From CBFGRU01 sp965651255 (GTDB lineage: Bacteria > Planctomycetota > Phycisphaerae > Phycisphaerales > SM1A02): a stretch of 12,417 nucleotides of DNA. The stretch is taken from positions 1 through 12,417 of the forward strand of contig CBFGRU010000072.1 in assembly GCA_965651255.1 (NCBI GenBank), read 5' to 3'. A model generated the notes under the pieces. That model was not told the origin of the DNA. It saw only the letters and a list, made by a program, of their open reading frames with translations, and made no database searches. Made by a program: the position numbers and the translations under genes. Positions 6,748 to 12,417 of this stretch are shown here, one piece after another. How positions within the stretch are numbered: the first letter of the stretch is position 1; every line of letters starts with the position of its first letter.

Positions 6748-7365
6748 TCAGGCGTCGAGCAATCCCTGCGCTTCGAAGTATTCGATGAGCGTCTTGACGG
6801 AATCATTGATGCTCAAACGATCCGTGCGGAGGTGCACCTCCGGGTTGCTCGGCGCTTCATACGGATCATCAATTCCGGTGAAGCCCTTGATCTCCCCTGC
6901 TCGCGCCTTCTTGTACAGCCCTTTCGGATCGCGCTTCTCTGCTTCTTCGATCGGGCAATCGACGAACACTTCGATGAACGGGAGCTTCGCATCCTCGTGC
7001 AGCTTTCGTACCAGGTCACGGTCGGCGCGGTACGGACTGATAAAGCTGGAGAGCGAGAGGAGTCCGGCATCGGCGAAGAGCTTGGAGACTTCTCCGATTC
7101 GGCGGATGTTCTCAGCCCGGTCCTCGGCGCTGAAACCGAGATTCTTGTTCAGGCCATGCCGAATGTTGTCACCATCGAGCCGGTAGGAAAGTTTCCCGTT
7201 GTTCAGCAGTACCTGTTCCAACGCAACCGCGATGGTGCTCTTTCCACTGGCGCTCAGGCCAGTGAACCAGACGGTGGCCCCCTTCTGGCCGAGCTTCTTC
7301 TCACGCTCGTCGCGGCTGACGGTGCCTTCGTGCCAGGTAATGTTTGTTGCAACCTGCTTGGTCAT
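6748..7365 (-). CDS. cysC: Adenylylsulfate (APS) kinase
   Basis: CysC phosphorylates the 3'-hydroxyl of adenylyl sulfate with ATP to give PAPS, in the cytoplasm. The P-loop GLSASGKST is at residues 36-44, the DGDN motif at 64-67 (LDGDNIRHGLNKNLGFS), the SFISPYRADRD segment at 107-117 and the substrate-lid region GFTGIDDPYEAP at 161-172. Its 205 residues are the normal bacterial length. The ATG at 7365 has AAAGAG about 12 bases upstream. It follows sat with a 56-base gap on the same strand, so the pair works as a sulfate-activation operon. In bacteria PAPS feeds either reductive assimilation or sulfotransferases; no PAPS reductase or sulfotransferase gene is in the window to decide. Confidence 0.95.
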   Translation of the reverse strand: MTKQVATNITWHEGTVSRDEREKKLGQKGATVWFTGLSASGKSTIAVALEQVLLNNGKLSYRLDGDNIRHGLNKNLGFSAEDRAENIRRIGEVSKLFADAGLLSLSSFISPYRADRDLVRKLHEDAKLPFIEVFVDCPIEEAEKRDPKGLYKKARAGEIKGFTGIDDPYEAPSNPEVHLRTDRLSINDSVKTLIEYFEAQGLLDA

Positions 7366-7421
7366 GATTCGGTCGACTCTTTCAACGTAAAGAAGGGTAT
7401 GAAGATGCTCTTCCGGCTGTA

Positions 7422-8615
7422 TCAGACAGCGGCACCAGCTGTTGAGGTGGCCCAGGTGATCAGGACATCTGCCACTTCTGGCCGACTGAACTCCATCGGT
7501 GGGCGCTCGCCGGCTGCGAGCATGTCACGAACTTTTGTCCCCGACAGGAACACCTGATCACCTTCGATCTTGGGGAACGTCTTGGCCGACACCATTCCCT
7601 GTGCCCTCCGGCTGTACGCGGCGTGCTCAAACTTGAGCGGAACGATACCGATATCGTCGGCTGCAAACTCATCGAAAATCTGTTGAGCGTCATACGTGCC
7701 GTAGTAGTTCCCGACACCTGCGTGATCCCGCCCGACAATGAAGTGCGAACAGCCATAGTTCTTGCGAACCAGAGCATGCAGAATTGCCTCACGCGGTCCC
7801 GCATACCGCATCGCGGCCGGCATGACCGTTAACATCGTGCGCTCCGGCACGAAGTAGTTCTGAATCAGCACCTGATAGCAGTTCATCCGCACATCCGCGG
7901 GAATATCGCCGGGCTTGGTTTCACCGACGAGCGGATGAATCAGCAGACCGTCACAGATTTCCTGGGCACACTTGCACAGGTATTCGTGAGCGCGATGAAT
8001 CGGATTGCGCGTCTGGAACGCAGCGATCGTCTTCCATCCGCGCGCGGCAAACGCCTTGCGCGTCTCAGCCGGCGGGAGACGAAACTCGGTGAACTGTTCT
8101 CCCGGTTCCCGGGCGGGTGTCACCGTCAGGACATGAATCGGCCCACCGACGAGCCAGTTGCCTTCATCCTGAACGGCCTTTACACCCGGATGGGCTGAAT
8201 CATCGGTGCGAAACACGTTCGGAATCTCGAGACTCTTCTCGTGAGCGTAGATTTCCTGAACATCCATGACCGCCAAAAGCGTGCCATCAGCATGATGCAG
8301 CGCGGCCTGACCGCCCTGCTTCAATGTGGCTTTGACGTCGTCATTGACGGCGAGCGTGATCGGGATCGGCCAGACCGTTCCATCAGCCAGACGCATGCGC
8401 GTACAGATCGATTTGTAATCCGCCTCGCCCACGAATCCCGTGAGCGGGCTGAACGCCCCGATCGCGATCATCTCCAAGTCACACGCCTGCTTCGCGGAGA
8501 GCGTGACTTTCGGAAGCGATGCTGCGGACGAGGTTAGCTCCTTCGCTCGGGCGGCATCCACGATTCGGTTGACGAGCGTGCCCCCATGCGGGGCGATCAG
8601 CGATCCGGCGGCCAT
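7422..8615 (-). CDS. sat: Sulfate adenylyltransferase (ATP sulfurylase, homo-oligomeric type)
   Basis: Sat converts sulfate and ATP to adenylyl sulfate and pyrophosphate, which CysC, encoded next, then phosphorylates. The 397-residue protein is the single-chain Sat type, not CysD/CysN. The catalytic motif QTRNPIHRAH is at 201-210, GRDHAGVGNYYG at 295-306 (with the nucleotide-binding GRDHAG), and SGTKVRDML at 358-366. The N-terminal PUA-like region contains the conserved DLEMIAIGAFSPLTGFV at 46-62. It has no fused C-terminal APS kinase domain, in keeping with a separate cysC. The start ATG 8615 has GAGGAGA 6 bases upstream. Upstream lies a 353-base intergenic region holding a structured RNA candidate and a promoter on this strand, which suggests control at the leader level. 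Confidence 0.96.
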   Translation of the reverse strand: MAAGSLIAPHGGTLVNRIVDAARAKELTSSAASLPKVTLSAKQACDLEMIAIGAFSPLTGFVGEADYKSICTRMRLADGTVWPIPITLAVNDDVKATLKQGGQAALHHADGTLLAVMDVQEIYAHEKSLEIPNVFRTDDSAHPGVKAVQDEGNWLVGGPIHVLTVTPAREPGEQFTEFRLPPAETRKAFAARGWKTIAAFQTRNPIHRAHEYLCKCAQEICDGLLIHPLVGETKPGDIPADVRMNCYQVLIQNYFVPERTMLTVMPAAMRYAGPREAILHALVRKNYGCSHFIVGRDHAGVGNYYGTYDAQQIFDEFAADDIGIVPLKFEHAAYSRRAQGMVSAKTFPKIEGDQVFLSGTKVRDMLAAGERPPMEFSRPEVADVLITWATSTAGAAV

Positions 8616-8670
8616 GCGTCTCTCCTCGATCCTTCAAAGTCGCATGCGATCGGCAGCCAACGGTCCGCCT

Positions 8671-8690
8671 TTGACCGATGCGAAGGTCAA
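8671..8690 (-). promoter_or_regulatory. Small hairpin in the sat upstream region
   Basis: TTGACC and GGTCAA form a perfect 6-bp inverted repeat around an 8-base loop, about 56 bases upstream of the sat start. It may be a leader hairpin or a protein-binding dyad. Nothing else in 8616-8800 stands out. Confidence 0.3.
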
Positions 8691-8805
8691 CTCATACGGG
8701 GCCGGATCGTAGGGGTTCGGTCATCGGTGGACAATCAACGCAAACGAACGCCCCACCCGACAAACGACAATCGCAATTGCGGCATTGGCGCCGGATGGCA
8801 CACAA

Positions 8806-8882
8806 AACGGCGCGACATGGGGATGAGCAGCCGTACGGCACCCACTCTGCACAAGTGGGTCATCAACCCAGGTCGCGCCGTT
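8806..8882 (-). ncRNA. Structured RNA candidate, three-way junction, in the sat leader
   Basis: On the minus strand about 77 bases fold into a compact three-way junction. P1: AACGGCGCGAC (plus 8882-8872) pairs perfectly with GTCGCGCCGTT (8816-8806); after one mismatch TGGG/CCCA (8870-8867 with 8821-8818) and, past a two-base TT bulge, GATG/CATC (8864-8861 with 8825-8822) add eight more pairs. P2: ACCCACT/AGTGGGT (8860-8854 with 8846-8840) closes a 7-base loop. P3: GCC-GTAC-GGC (8839-8830). TGCT joins P3 to P1. An extended -10 promoter lies just upstream so that the RNA would start almost at the base of P1, and UUUU follows P1. It could be the 5' domain of a sat-cysC leader or a separate ~80-base small RNA. 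I do not recognise a known class: SAM-I, SAH, fluoride, hammerhead and tRNA signatures are all absent. Confidence 0.55.
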
Positions 8883-8891
8883 GCAATGAAC

Positions 8892-8900
8892 ATCGTATCA
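8892..8900 (-). promoter_or_regulatory. Extended -10 promoter toward the structured RNA and sat
   Basis: The minus strand reads TGATACGAT at plus 8900-8892: a TGn extension followed by TACGAT (4 of 6). There is no good -35, as is common for extended -10 promoters. Transcription would start near 8885, three bases before the stem of the structured RNA, and about 270 bases before the sat start codon. Confidence 0.45.
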
Positions 8901-8953
8901 GGGCGTGCGGTACTCCGCATCGGGTCGATTCGCCATTTTCCCTTTGGCCGGTG

Positions 8954-8984
8954 AAAAACGACCTCGGCTCAATTGTCGCCGGTC
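8954..8984 (-). terminator. Probable intrinsic terminator of the LSEEQ protein gene
   Basis: On the minus strand GACC (8984-8981) and GGC (8980-8978) pair with GCC (8968-8966) and GGTC (8963-8960), with a two-base bulge and a 9-base loop that contains the TGA stop. TTTTT (8958-8954) follows one base later. The stem is short, so efficiency is uncertain, but it separates this gene from the promoter at 8892. Confidence 0.5.
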
Positions 8985-9868
8985 CGATCCTCATCCGGTC
9001 GAGCATTGGCGCGCCGAGCACGGTTCCTCGCCGGGCTCGCGGGTGCGCGGTCATTGGTCATCTCCGACTGCTGATCTCGCTGATGCTGTCTCAGGAACCG
9101 AAGCCGACGCAAACCTCGCTCATCCAGCCCAGGCCCCCTCATTTCACCCGGCATCGCCCGCTCCGGAAGTCCACCAGAGGTCACGCGATCACCGGATTCC
9201 TGCATCATCTGGTCACTCATCGTGGCACCAGGTGCTTCCGGGTTTCGATCGCTTTGCATCGCCGCAGCTCGGCGTTGTTCAGCGCGTTCTTCGATCCGGG
9301 CCCGGGCCTCCGCCAATTGCTCTCGCATCAGACTCTGCTGTTCTTCGGACAACACCGACCAGATCTTCTCCTGCAGTTGCTCAATCTTCGGCGCGCCGTT
9401 ACGTAACTGCTGCAGTTGCTGCGCCACCGAGCGGTCCGGAGCGGCGTCTCCGCTGCGCATGGCTGCGATTTTCGATTCCAGCTCGCGGAACGAATTCGCA
9501 TTGGCGCGGCGATACTCGCGAACGGCTTCATCATGTTCGGAAGTCAGTTTCTGGATTGACTTCCGCTGCTCTTCACTCAACGACATGGCGTTCACCAACC
9601 GGAACCAGGCGTTCACCGGCACCGTCACTTCGCGGCGAGCGCGATCCCCTTCACCGAAGCCGCGATTCGCTTCCAGACTTTGCTCCTGAACGTTCGGCCC
9701 CGCCAGGATGCCGCGGGAGTCGTTGGCTTCCTTCTTATCGCGCTCCACCTGTTTCTGGTCGGGCTTTCGGTCCGGCTGGGTTTCCTGCGCTACCGCGCGA
9801 ACACTGCCAACCGCCAGCACCAGGCATGCCATCACGACTCCGGCCGAGGTTCTATTCATCGCGCGCAT
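8969..9868 (-). CDS. Secreted Spy/CpxP-like (LTXXQ-type) helical protein
   Basis: The start ATG 9868 (MRAMNRTSAG) is set by CAGGAG 8 bases upstream; a TTG two codons earlier and an ATG at 9859 are less likely. The 299-residue protein has a signal peptide ending near VAQ (residue ~28), so it is exported. Residues 84-200 are strongly helical and hold two LSEEQ motifs, near 97-101 and 173-177, the second continuing as QSLMREQLAEARARI. Paired L-(S/T)-x-x-Q motifs mark the Spy/CpxP family of periplasmic chaperones and stress sensors, and also occur in many uncharacterised planctomycete proteins. The helical core is flanked by low-complexity charged tails rich in Glu, Arg, Gln and Asp; the C-terminal ~90 residues are Arg/Pro-rich and probably disordered. 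The family match rests on motif only, so the chaperone role is an inference. Confidence 0.7.
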   Translation of the reverse strand: MRAMNRTSAGVVMACLVLAVGSVRAVAQETQPDRKPDQKQVERDKKEANDSRGILAGPNVQEQSLEANRGFGEGDRARREVTVPVNAWFRLVNAMSLSEEQRKSIQKLTSEHDEAVREYRRANANSFRELESKIAAMRSGDAAPDRSVAQQLQQLRNGAPKIEQLQEKIWSVLSEEQQSLMREQLAEARARIEERAEQRRAAAMQSDRNPEAPGATMSDQMMQESGDRVTSGGLPERAMPGEMRGPGLDERGLRRLRFLRQHQRDQQSEMTNDRAPASPARNRARRANARPDEDRTGDN

Positions 9869-9910
9869 CGTCAAGACTCCTGCTCAGGACTGCGAAGAAC
9901 TGCCTGCCTC

Positions 9911-9916
9911 CTTATA
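9911..9916 (-). promoter_or_regulatory. -10 box of the LSEEQ protein gene
   Basis: The minus strand reads TATAAG (plus 9916-9911), 5 of 6 to the -10 consensus, about 43 bases upstream of the ATG at 9868. No -35 at 16-18 bases is convincing, so an activator may be needed. The 13-bp dyad at 9919-9931 lies immediately upstream of it, where such a factor could bind. Confidence 0.4.
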
Positions 9917-9918
9917 GC

Positions 9919-9931
9919 GAACGATTCGTTC
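9919..9931. promoter_or_regulatory. Perfect 13-bp dyad, candidate operator
   Basis: GAACGA and TCGTTC form a perfect inverted repeat around one central base, in the -35 region of the minus-strand promoter between the LSEEQ gene and mrp. It resembles a Gram-positive-type LexA box (CGAAC-N4-GTTCG) but has five bases between CGAAC and GTTC, and the last base differs. The factor is unknown. Confidence 0.4.
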
Positions 9932-9966
9932 AACTGACTATTGCAGGAAGTGGTGTTCGGATCGCC

Positions 9967-9972
9967 TATGAT
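9967..9972 (+). promoter_or_regulatory. Possible -10 box of mrp
   Basis: TATGAT at 9967-9972 matches the -10 consensus at 5 of 6 positions, about 50 bases before ATG 10022. The nearest -35-like hexamer, TTGCAG at 9941, is 20 bases away, longer than usual, so the call is weak. Confidence 0.3.
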
Positions 9973-10021
9973 CACAACCGGTTCTCAATTGCCGCGCGAA
10001 ACGCTCTGGAGCCCTCTCCCC

Positions 10022-11125
10022 ATGCCATTGACCCAGGACGACGTCCTTGCTGCTCTCCGTACCGTCATGGACCCGGACCTGAACCGCGATCTGGTCTCTT
10101 TGAACATGGTGAAGGGGGTTGACGTTCAGGGTGATGAGGTTCGTATCCACATCGAGTTGACGACTCCGGCCTGCCCGATGAAGGATCGAATCAGGAACGA
10201 CATTCAAACCGCGGTGCAAAAGGCCGGCGCAGAACGAAATCAGCCGGTAGGCACCGTGGAAGTGGAGTTCTCGGCCGATGTCCGCTCTCCCCAGCAGAAG
10301 ATGCAAGGGAAGGACAACCCGCTTCCTGGCGTGAAGCACGTGATCGCCATCGGCGCTGGGAAAGGCGGTGTCGGGAAATCCACCGTCGCGGTGAATGTGG
10401 CCGTCGGCCTGGCCCGCATGGGCGCCAAGGTCGGATTGCTGGATGGTGATATCTATGGACCCAGCGGCCCGACGATGCTCGGCCTTCACGACGCCCAGCC
10501 ACGCATGGTCGATGAGAAGACGCTGCTTCCATTCGAGACCTGCGGCATTAAAGCGATGACGATCGGCAAACTCGTTCCACCCGATAAAGCGCTGATCTGG
10601 CGCGGACCAATGGCCCATGGCGCGTTCCGGCAACTCGCCCTGCAAACCGCGTGGGGAGATCTTGACTATCTCATCGTTGATCTTCCGCCGGGAACGGGCG
10701 ATGTTCCCCTCTCGCTCGCGCAGATGCTCCCGCTCTCCGGTTCAGTCGTCGTCTGCACGCCGCAGCGTGTTGCGCAGGACGATGCACGTCGCGCCGTTCG
10801 CATGTTTCAGCAACTTGGTGTCGAAGTCCTCGGCGTCATCGAGAATATGAGCTACTTCATCGGCGATGATGGCAAGGAATATGACCTGTTCGGCCGCGGC
10901 GGTGCGGAACTCTTTGCCCAGGGAATGAACCTGCCATTCCTCGGAGCGTTGCCCATTCATATGGATCTGCGCGCCAATTGCGACAACGGCCAGCCGCTGA
11001 AGAACTGGGAATCCAATGAAACCCTTGCGAGTGAACTCGACACGATCTGTCGCAATCTTGCGAGCCAGATTTCGATCGCAACGATGGCGGGTCGATATGT
11101 GCAACCGACCCTGTCCGTCCGCTGA
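10022..11125 (+). CDS. mrp: Mrp/ApbC-family iron-sulfur carrier ATPase
   Basis: Members of this family bind and hydrolyse ATP and pass iron-sulfur clusters to target apoproteins. I chose ATG 10022 (MPLTQDDVLAALR), with CTGGAG 10 bases upstream, giving 367 residues; the frame is open up to TTG 9941, but the added residues do not look like the family. Residues 3-85 form the N-terminal MIP18/DUF59 domain with VMDPDL at 15-20 and TTPACPM at 47-53 (Cys-51). Residues 104-360 are the P-loop domain: deviant Walker A KGGVGKST at 114-121, DGDIYGPS at 141-148, Walker B YLIVDLPPGTGD at 216-227, and ENMSYF at 274-279. The CxxC that normally follows ENMSYF and holds the bridging cluster is missing; the sequence is IGDDGKEYDLFG. 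CxxC-less Mrp proteins are known, for example in mycobacteria. It ends 3 bases from the convergent gene at 11129. Confidence 0.92.
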   Translation: MPLTQDDVLAALRTVMDPDLNRDLVSLNMVKGVDVQGDEVRIHIELTTPACPMKDRIRNDIQTAVQKAGAERNQPVGTVEVEFSADVRSPQQKMQGKDNPLPGVKHVIAIGAGKGGVGKSTVAVNVAVGLARMGAKVGLLDGDIYGPSGPTMLGLHDAQPRMVDEKTLLPFETCGIKAMTIGKLVPPDKALIWRGPMAHGAFRQLALQTAWGDLDYLIVDLPPGTGDVPLSLAQMLPLSGSVVVCTPQRVAQDDARRAVRMFQQLGVEVLGVIENMSYFIGDDGKEYDLFGRGGAELFAQGMNLPFLGALPIHMDLRANCDNGQPLKNWESNETLASELDTICRNLASQISIATMAGRYVQPTLSVR

Positions 11126-11128
11126 TGC

Positions 11129-11869
11129 TCAGGCAGCGCCGGCGGCCGTCTCGTACCGAAGCGGGGTGATTTCCATTCGTGTTTCGTGGAGTACGCCATC
11201 GGGCATCTGCTGACGACTGTTCATCTTCACGATCAAGAGTGAATCGGGATGAATGAACACCTCAAAGGTCGCGCTCGGCGATTCACTCGATTCGCTGCCT
11301 GATCGCAACTCAACGCGAACGAGTTCCTGATCGTTCTCCACGACACGATCAGCCCGGACCGGCGTAAAAACTTCCGGAACACCAGCGCGCAACTCTCGCA
11401 GCGGATCTTTCGAGATTCGCAATGTCAGATGCGGCGCGAGCCAGAGGCCGTACTGTCGGTCCACATCCTGCAGTAGTGGACTGCGCCGGATCACGCCACC
11501 CAGGCCGATGGATTCGCGCACCTGGTCCCCCGGAGTCGTGACCGAGAATGATCCTGCTTCGTCGTACGTGCAGTGAAGTTGCGTCTCATGCTTGCGTGGT
11601 TCTTCCCCTTCCCGCGTCGTGACATGTTCGATTCGAACCCGGTCCTCGTACCGGCTTAGCGATCGATATCGGGTCACCACATCTGCGAACACCTTCTCGG
11701 CATTCAGCTCAGAGACGGGTGCACCGCTCCCCGAGTCCTGCAATGACGGCACGGCGGACGAACTGATCAGAAACCGCGCATCAGACAGGCGGGCACGATC
11801 TGGCGCGGTGGCCGGGGCCATTGGCAGCAACCCGGTCGCCATACTGAGAATCGTCACTGTTCCGATCAT
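11129..11869 (-). CDS. Secreted protein, LolA/DUF2092-like
   Basis: ATG 11869 (MIGTVTILSM) has TGAGGAG 6 bases upstream and opens a signal peptide, giving 246 residues; an in-frame ATG at 11926 would add residues without signal-peptide character. After the signal, residues 55-235 show the pattern of LolA-fold and DUF2092-type proteins: a helix with FADVVTRYRSLSRYEDRVRIE (60-80), then strands with alternating hydrophobic residues, a YGLWLAPHL segment near 140, a VENDQELVRVEL strand near 177-188 and a TFEVFIHPDSLLIVKMN pair near 201-217. Such proteins bind lipid or act as periplasmic or surface-associated factors; the exact role is unknown. There is one cysteine (C100) and no lipobox. It converges on mrp with only 3 bases between the stop codons, and no terminator fits there, so transcripts of the two genes probably overlap at their 3' ends. 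Confidence 0.7.
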   Translation of the reverse strand: MIGTVTILSMATGLLPMAPATAPDRARLSDARFLISSSAVPSLQDSGSGAPVSELNAEKVFADVVTRYRSLSRYEDRVRIEHVTTREGEEPRKHETQLHCTYDEAGSFSVTTPGDQVRESIGLGGVIRRSPLLQDVDRQYGLWLAPHLTLRISKDPLRELRAGVPEVFTPVRADRVVENDQELVRVELRSGSESSESPSATFEVFIHPDSLLIVKMNSRQQMPDGVLHETRMEITPLRYETAAGAA

Positions 11870-11975
11870 GCCTCGCTCCTCAATTCGCCGTAATCCATCG
11901 TAAGCGCATCCCCTGCTCACCATCATGGACGCCCAGGATACCTCGAAGCAACTAGAAACTCAGGATATTCCGGGT

Positions 11976-11997
11976 TGAACGTGCATGGGGACGTTCA
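11976..11997. promoter_or_regulatory. Perfect 7-bp dyad in the divergent region
   Basis: TGAACGT (11976-11982) and ACGTTCA (11991-11997) are perfect inverted copies around 8 bases, about 110 bases upstream of the gene ending at 11869 and 90 upstream of the permease start. A transcription-factor site is likely; the factor is unknown. Confidence 0.4.
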
Positions 11998-12009
11998 TCG
12001 CTGTTCTCG

Positions 12010-12024
12010 TCTGAAATGTTCAGA
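12010..12024. promoter_or_regulatory. Perfect 6-bp dyad in the divergent region
   Basis: TCTGAA (12010-12015) and TTCAGA (12019-12024) are perfect inverted copies around ATG. It lies 12 bases from the dyad at 11976-11997, and both contain TGAA and TTCA half-sites with different spacing. It could be a second site for a regulator of the divergent genes. Confidence 0.35.
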
Positions 12025-12084
12025 TCGTGTTCGCATCCGAAGATTCCTCGTGTATGGACCGAGACCGTTCCTACAGTGGCCGGC

Positions 12085-12417
12085 ATGCAGAAAAACACCA
12101 CCCATGATGTGCTGCGCCGCGATCTCGGCCTTCCGGGCGCGATCTTGTTGGGGCTGGGTTCGATTCTGGGGACGGGCGTTTTCGTTTCCATCGGAATCGG
12201 CGCCGGCGTCGCAGGCCCTGCGGTTGTTCTCGCGATCGCAATCGGAGCGGTCGTTGCAATCTGCAACGGACTCTCCTCTGCTCAGCTCGCGCTGGCGATG
12301 ATGGAACGGGAGGCGTTCGGCGCGTCCTGGGACGACCCCGCCTGGCTGCACGTCCAGGTCGAGGCCAAGAAGCGCGCCTTCGCGATCCGCGACCGCTATC
12401 TCGGCGATCCTCGGTCA
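12085..12417 (+). CDS. APC-superfamily permease N-terminus, then unrelated sequence (partial)
   Basis: ATG 12085 opens a frame that runs off the window, 111 codons so far. Residues 1-69 read as the start of an amino-acid or polyamine permease: a short hydrophilic head, then DLGLPGAILLGLGSILGTGVF (13-33), whose GSILGTGVF matches the unwound first helix of APC transporters, and a second membrane helix at about 43-62 ending in CNGLSSAQLA. In this family SSAQLA usually continues with a Pro-Gly-rich segment and more helices. Here, after residue about 70, the sequence becomes hydrophilic and resembles a different enzyme (see the entry at 12295). No ribosome binding site is evident before the ATG. 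The gene is divergent from the one at 11869. Confidence 0.6.
   Translation, partial: MQKNTTHDVLRRDLGLPGAILLGLGSILGTGVFVSIGIGAGVAGPAVVLAIAIGAVVAICNGLSSAQLALAMMEREAFGASWDDPAWLHVQVEAKKRAFAIRDRYLGDPRS
12295..12417 (+). other. Gamma-glutamyltransferase-like segment, probable chimeric join
   Basis: Residues ~73-111 of the terminal frame read AFGASWDDPAWLHVQVEAKK and then RAFAIRDRYLGDPRS. This matches the gamma-glutamyltransferase pattern LH-(hydrophobic)-EA-K-AFA-R-(Y)LGDP, which I recall from the E. coli enzyme and its relatives. GC content is about 69% in the last 117 bases against about 64% in the 180 before. The join lies roughly at 12285-12302; its exact base cannot be fixed. Confidence 0.55.

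Noticed and set aside
6832..7557. Plus-strand open frame of 241 codons over cysC
   Set aside because: It is antisense to cysC and the sat 3' end, both certain from their motifs.
8809..8880. tRNA gene
   Set aside because: On the plus strand a 7-base loop reads CTGCACA, like a GCA (Cys) anticodon loop, and the size fits, but its stem is 7 bp rather than 5, position 37 is a pyrimidine, and there is no T arm or CCA-ready acceptor.
8806..8882. SAM-I, SAH or fluoride riboswitch, or hammerhead ribozyme
   Set aside because: A UUGAUGA on the minus strand recalls the hammerhead core, but GAAA and the cleavage-site strand are missing; the conserved SAM, SAH and fluoride cores are also absent.
9918..9932. 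LexA SOS box
   Set aside because: The half-sites CGAAC and GTTC are five bases apart instead of four and the final G is missing, and the neighbouring genes are not DNA-repair genes.
8905..10122. Long plus-strand open frame of 405 codons
   Set aside because: It lies antisense to the LSEEQ protein and overlaps the mrp start; its translation is rich in Arg, Pro and Ser with no domain pattern, typical of a shadow frame in GC-rich DNA.

Overview
The window looks like chromosomal DNA from a planctomycete, most likely of the Phycisphaerae type. This is inferred from protein character, not from a database search. The supporting traits are: a porin with a short coiled coil behind its signal peptide; a secreted repeat protein carrying a C-terminal domain I associate with planctomycetes; a stand-alone pseudopilin with a large C-terminal region; a ribosomal protein L31 without its zinc cysteines; and a release factor 1 with a GPGGQNVN-type loop. 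GC content is moderately high and even until the last ~120 bases.

Layout. 1-1600: upstream region, then a phosphate-selective-type porin closed by a strong intrinsic terminator. 1606-2079 (minus): a small unrecognised protein. 2080-3788: a divergent promoter region with a good sigma70-like promoter and an overlapping dyad, then a secreted protein with six ~57-residue repeats, each with a calcium-loop-like DxNxDG motif. 3822-5364 (minus): rpmE (L31) and prfA (RF1), with a visible rpmE promoter, a possible leader hairpin, and a long hairpin that puts the prfA stop codon in its loop. 5566-6648: a type IV pilin-like secreted pseudopilin, converging on the sulfate-activation genes at a bidirectional terminator. 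6748-8615 (minus): sat and cysC, which together convert sulfate to PAPS. 8616-8968: an unusually long intergenic stretch that contains a compact, highly base-paired three-way-junction RNA candidate directly behind an extended -10 promoter on the sat strand. 8969-9868 (minus): a secreted protein with two LSEEQ helices resembling Spy/CpxP or LTXXQ proteins. 10022-11125: an Mrp/ApbC-type iron-sulfur carrier ATPase that lacks the usual C-terminal CxxC. 11129-11869 (minus): a LolA/DUF2092-like secreted protein, convergent with mrp. 12085-12417: the N-terminus of an APC-superfamily amino-acid permease that turns in frame into sequence resembling gamma-glutamyltransferase.

Most of the window is ordinary housekeeping and envelope content. 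The parts that are not explained by known features are the structured RNA element upstream of sat (8806-8882), several perfect dyads in divergent promoter regions, the hairpin over the prfA stop codon, and the probable chimeric join at the 3' end. I found no phage, insertion sequence, CRISPR array, rRNA or genuine tRNA gene.
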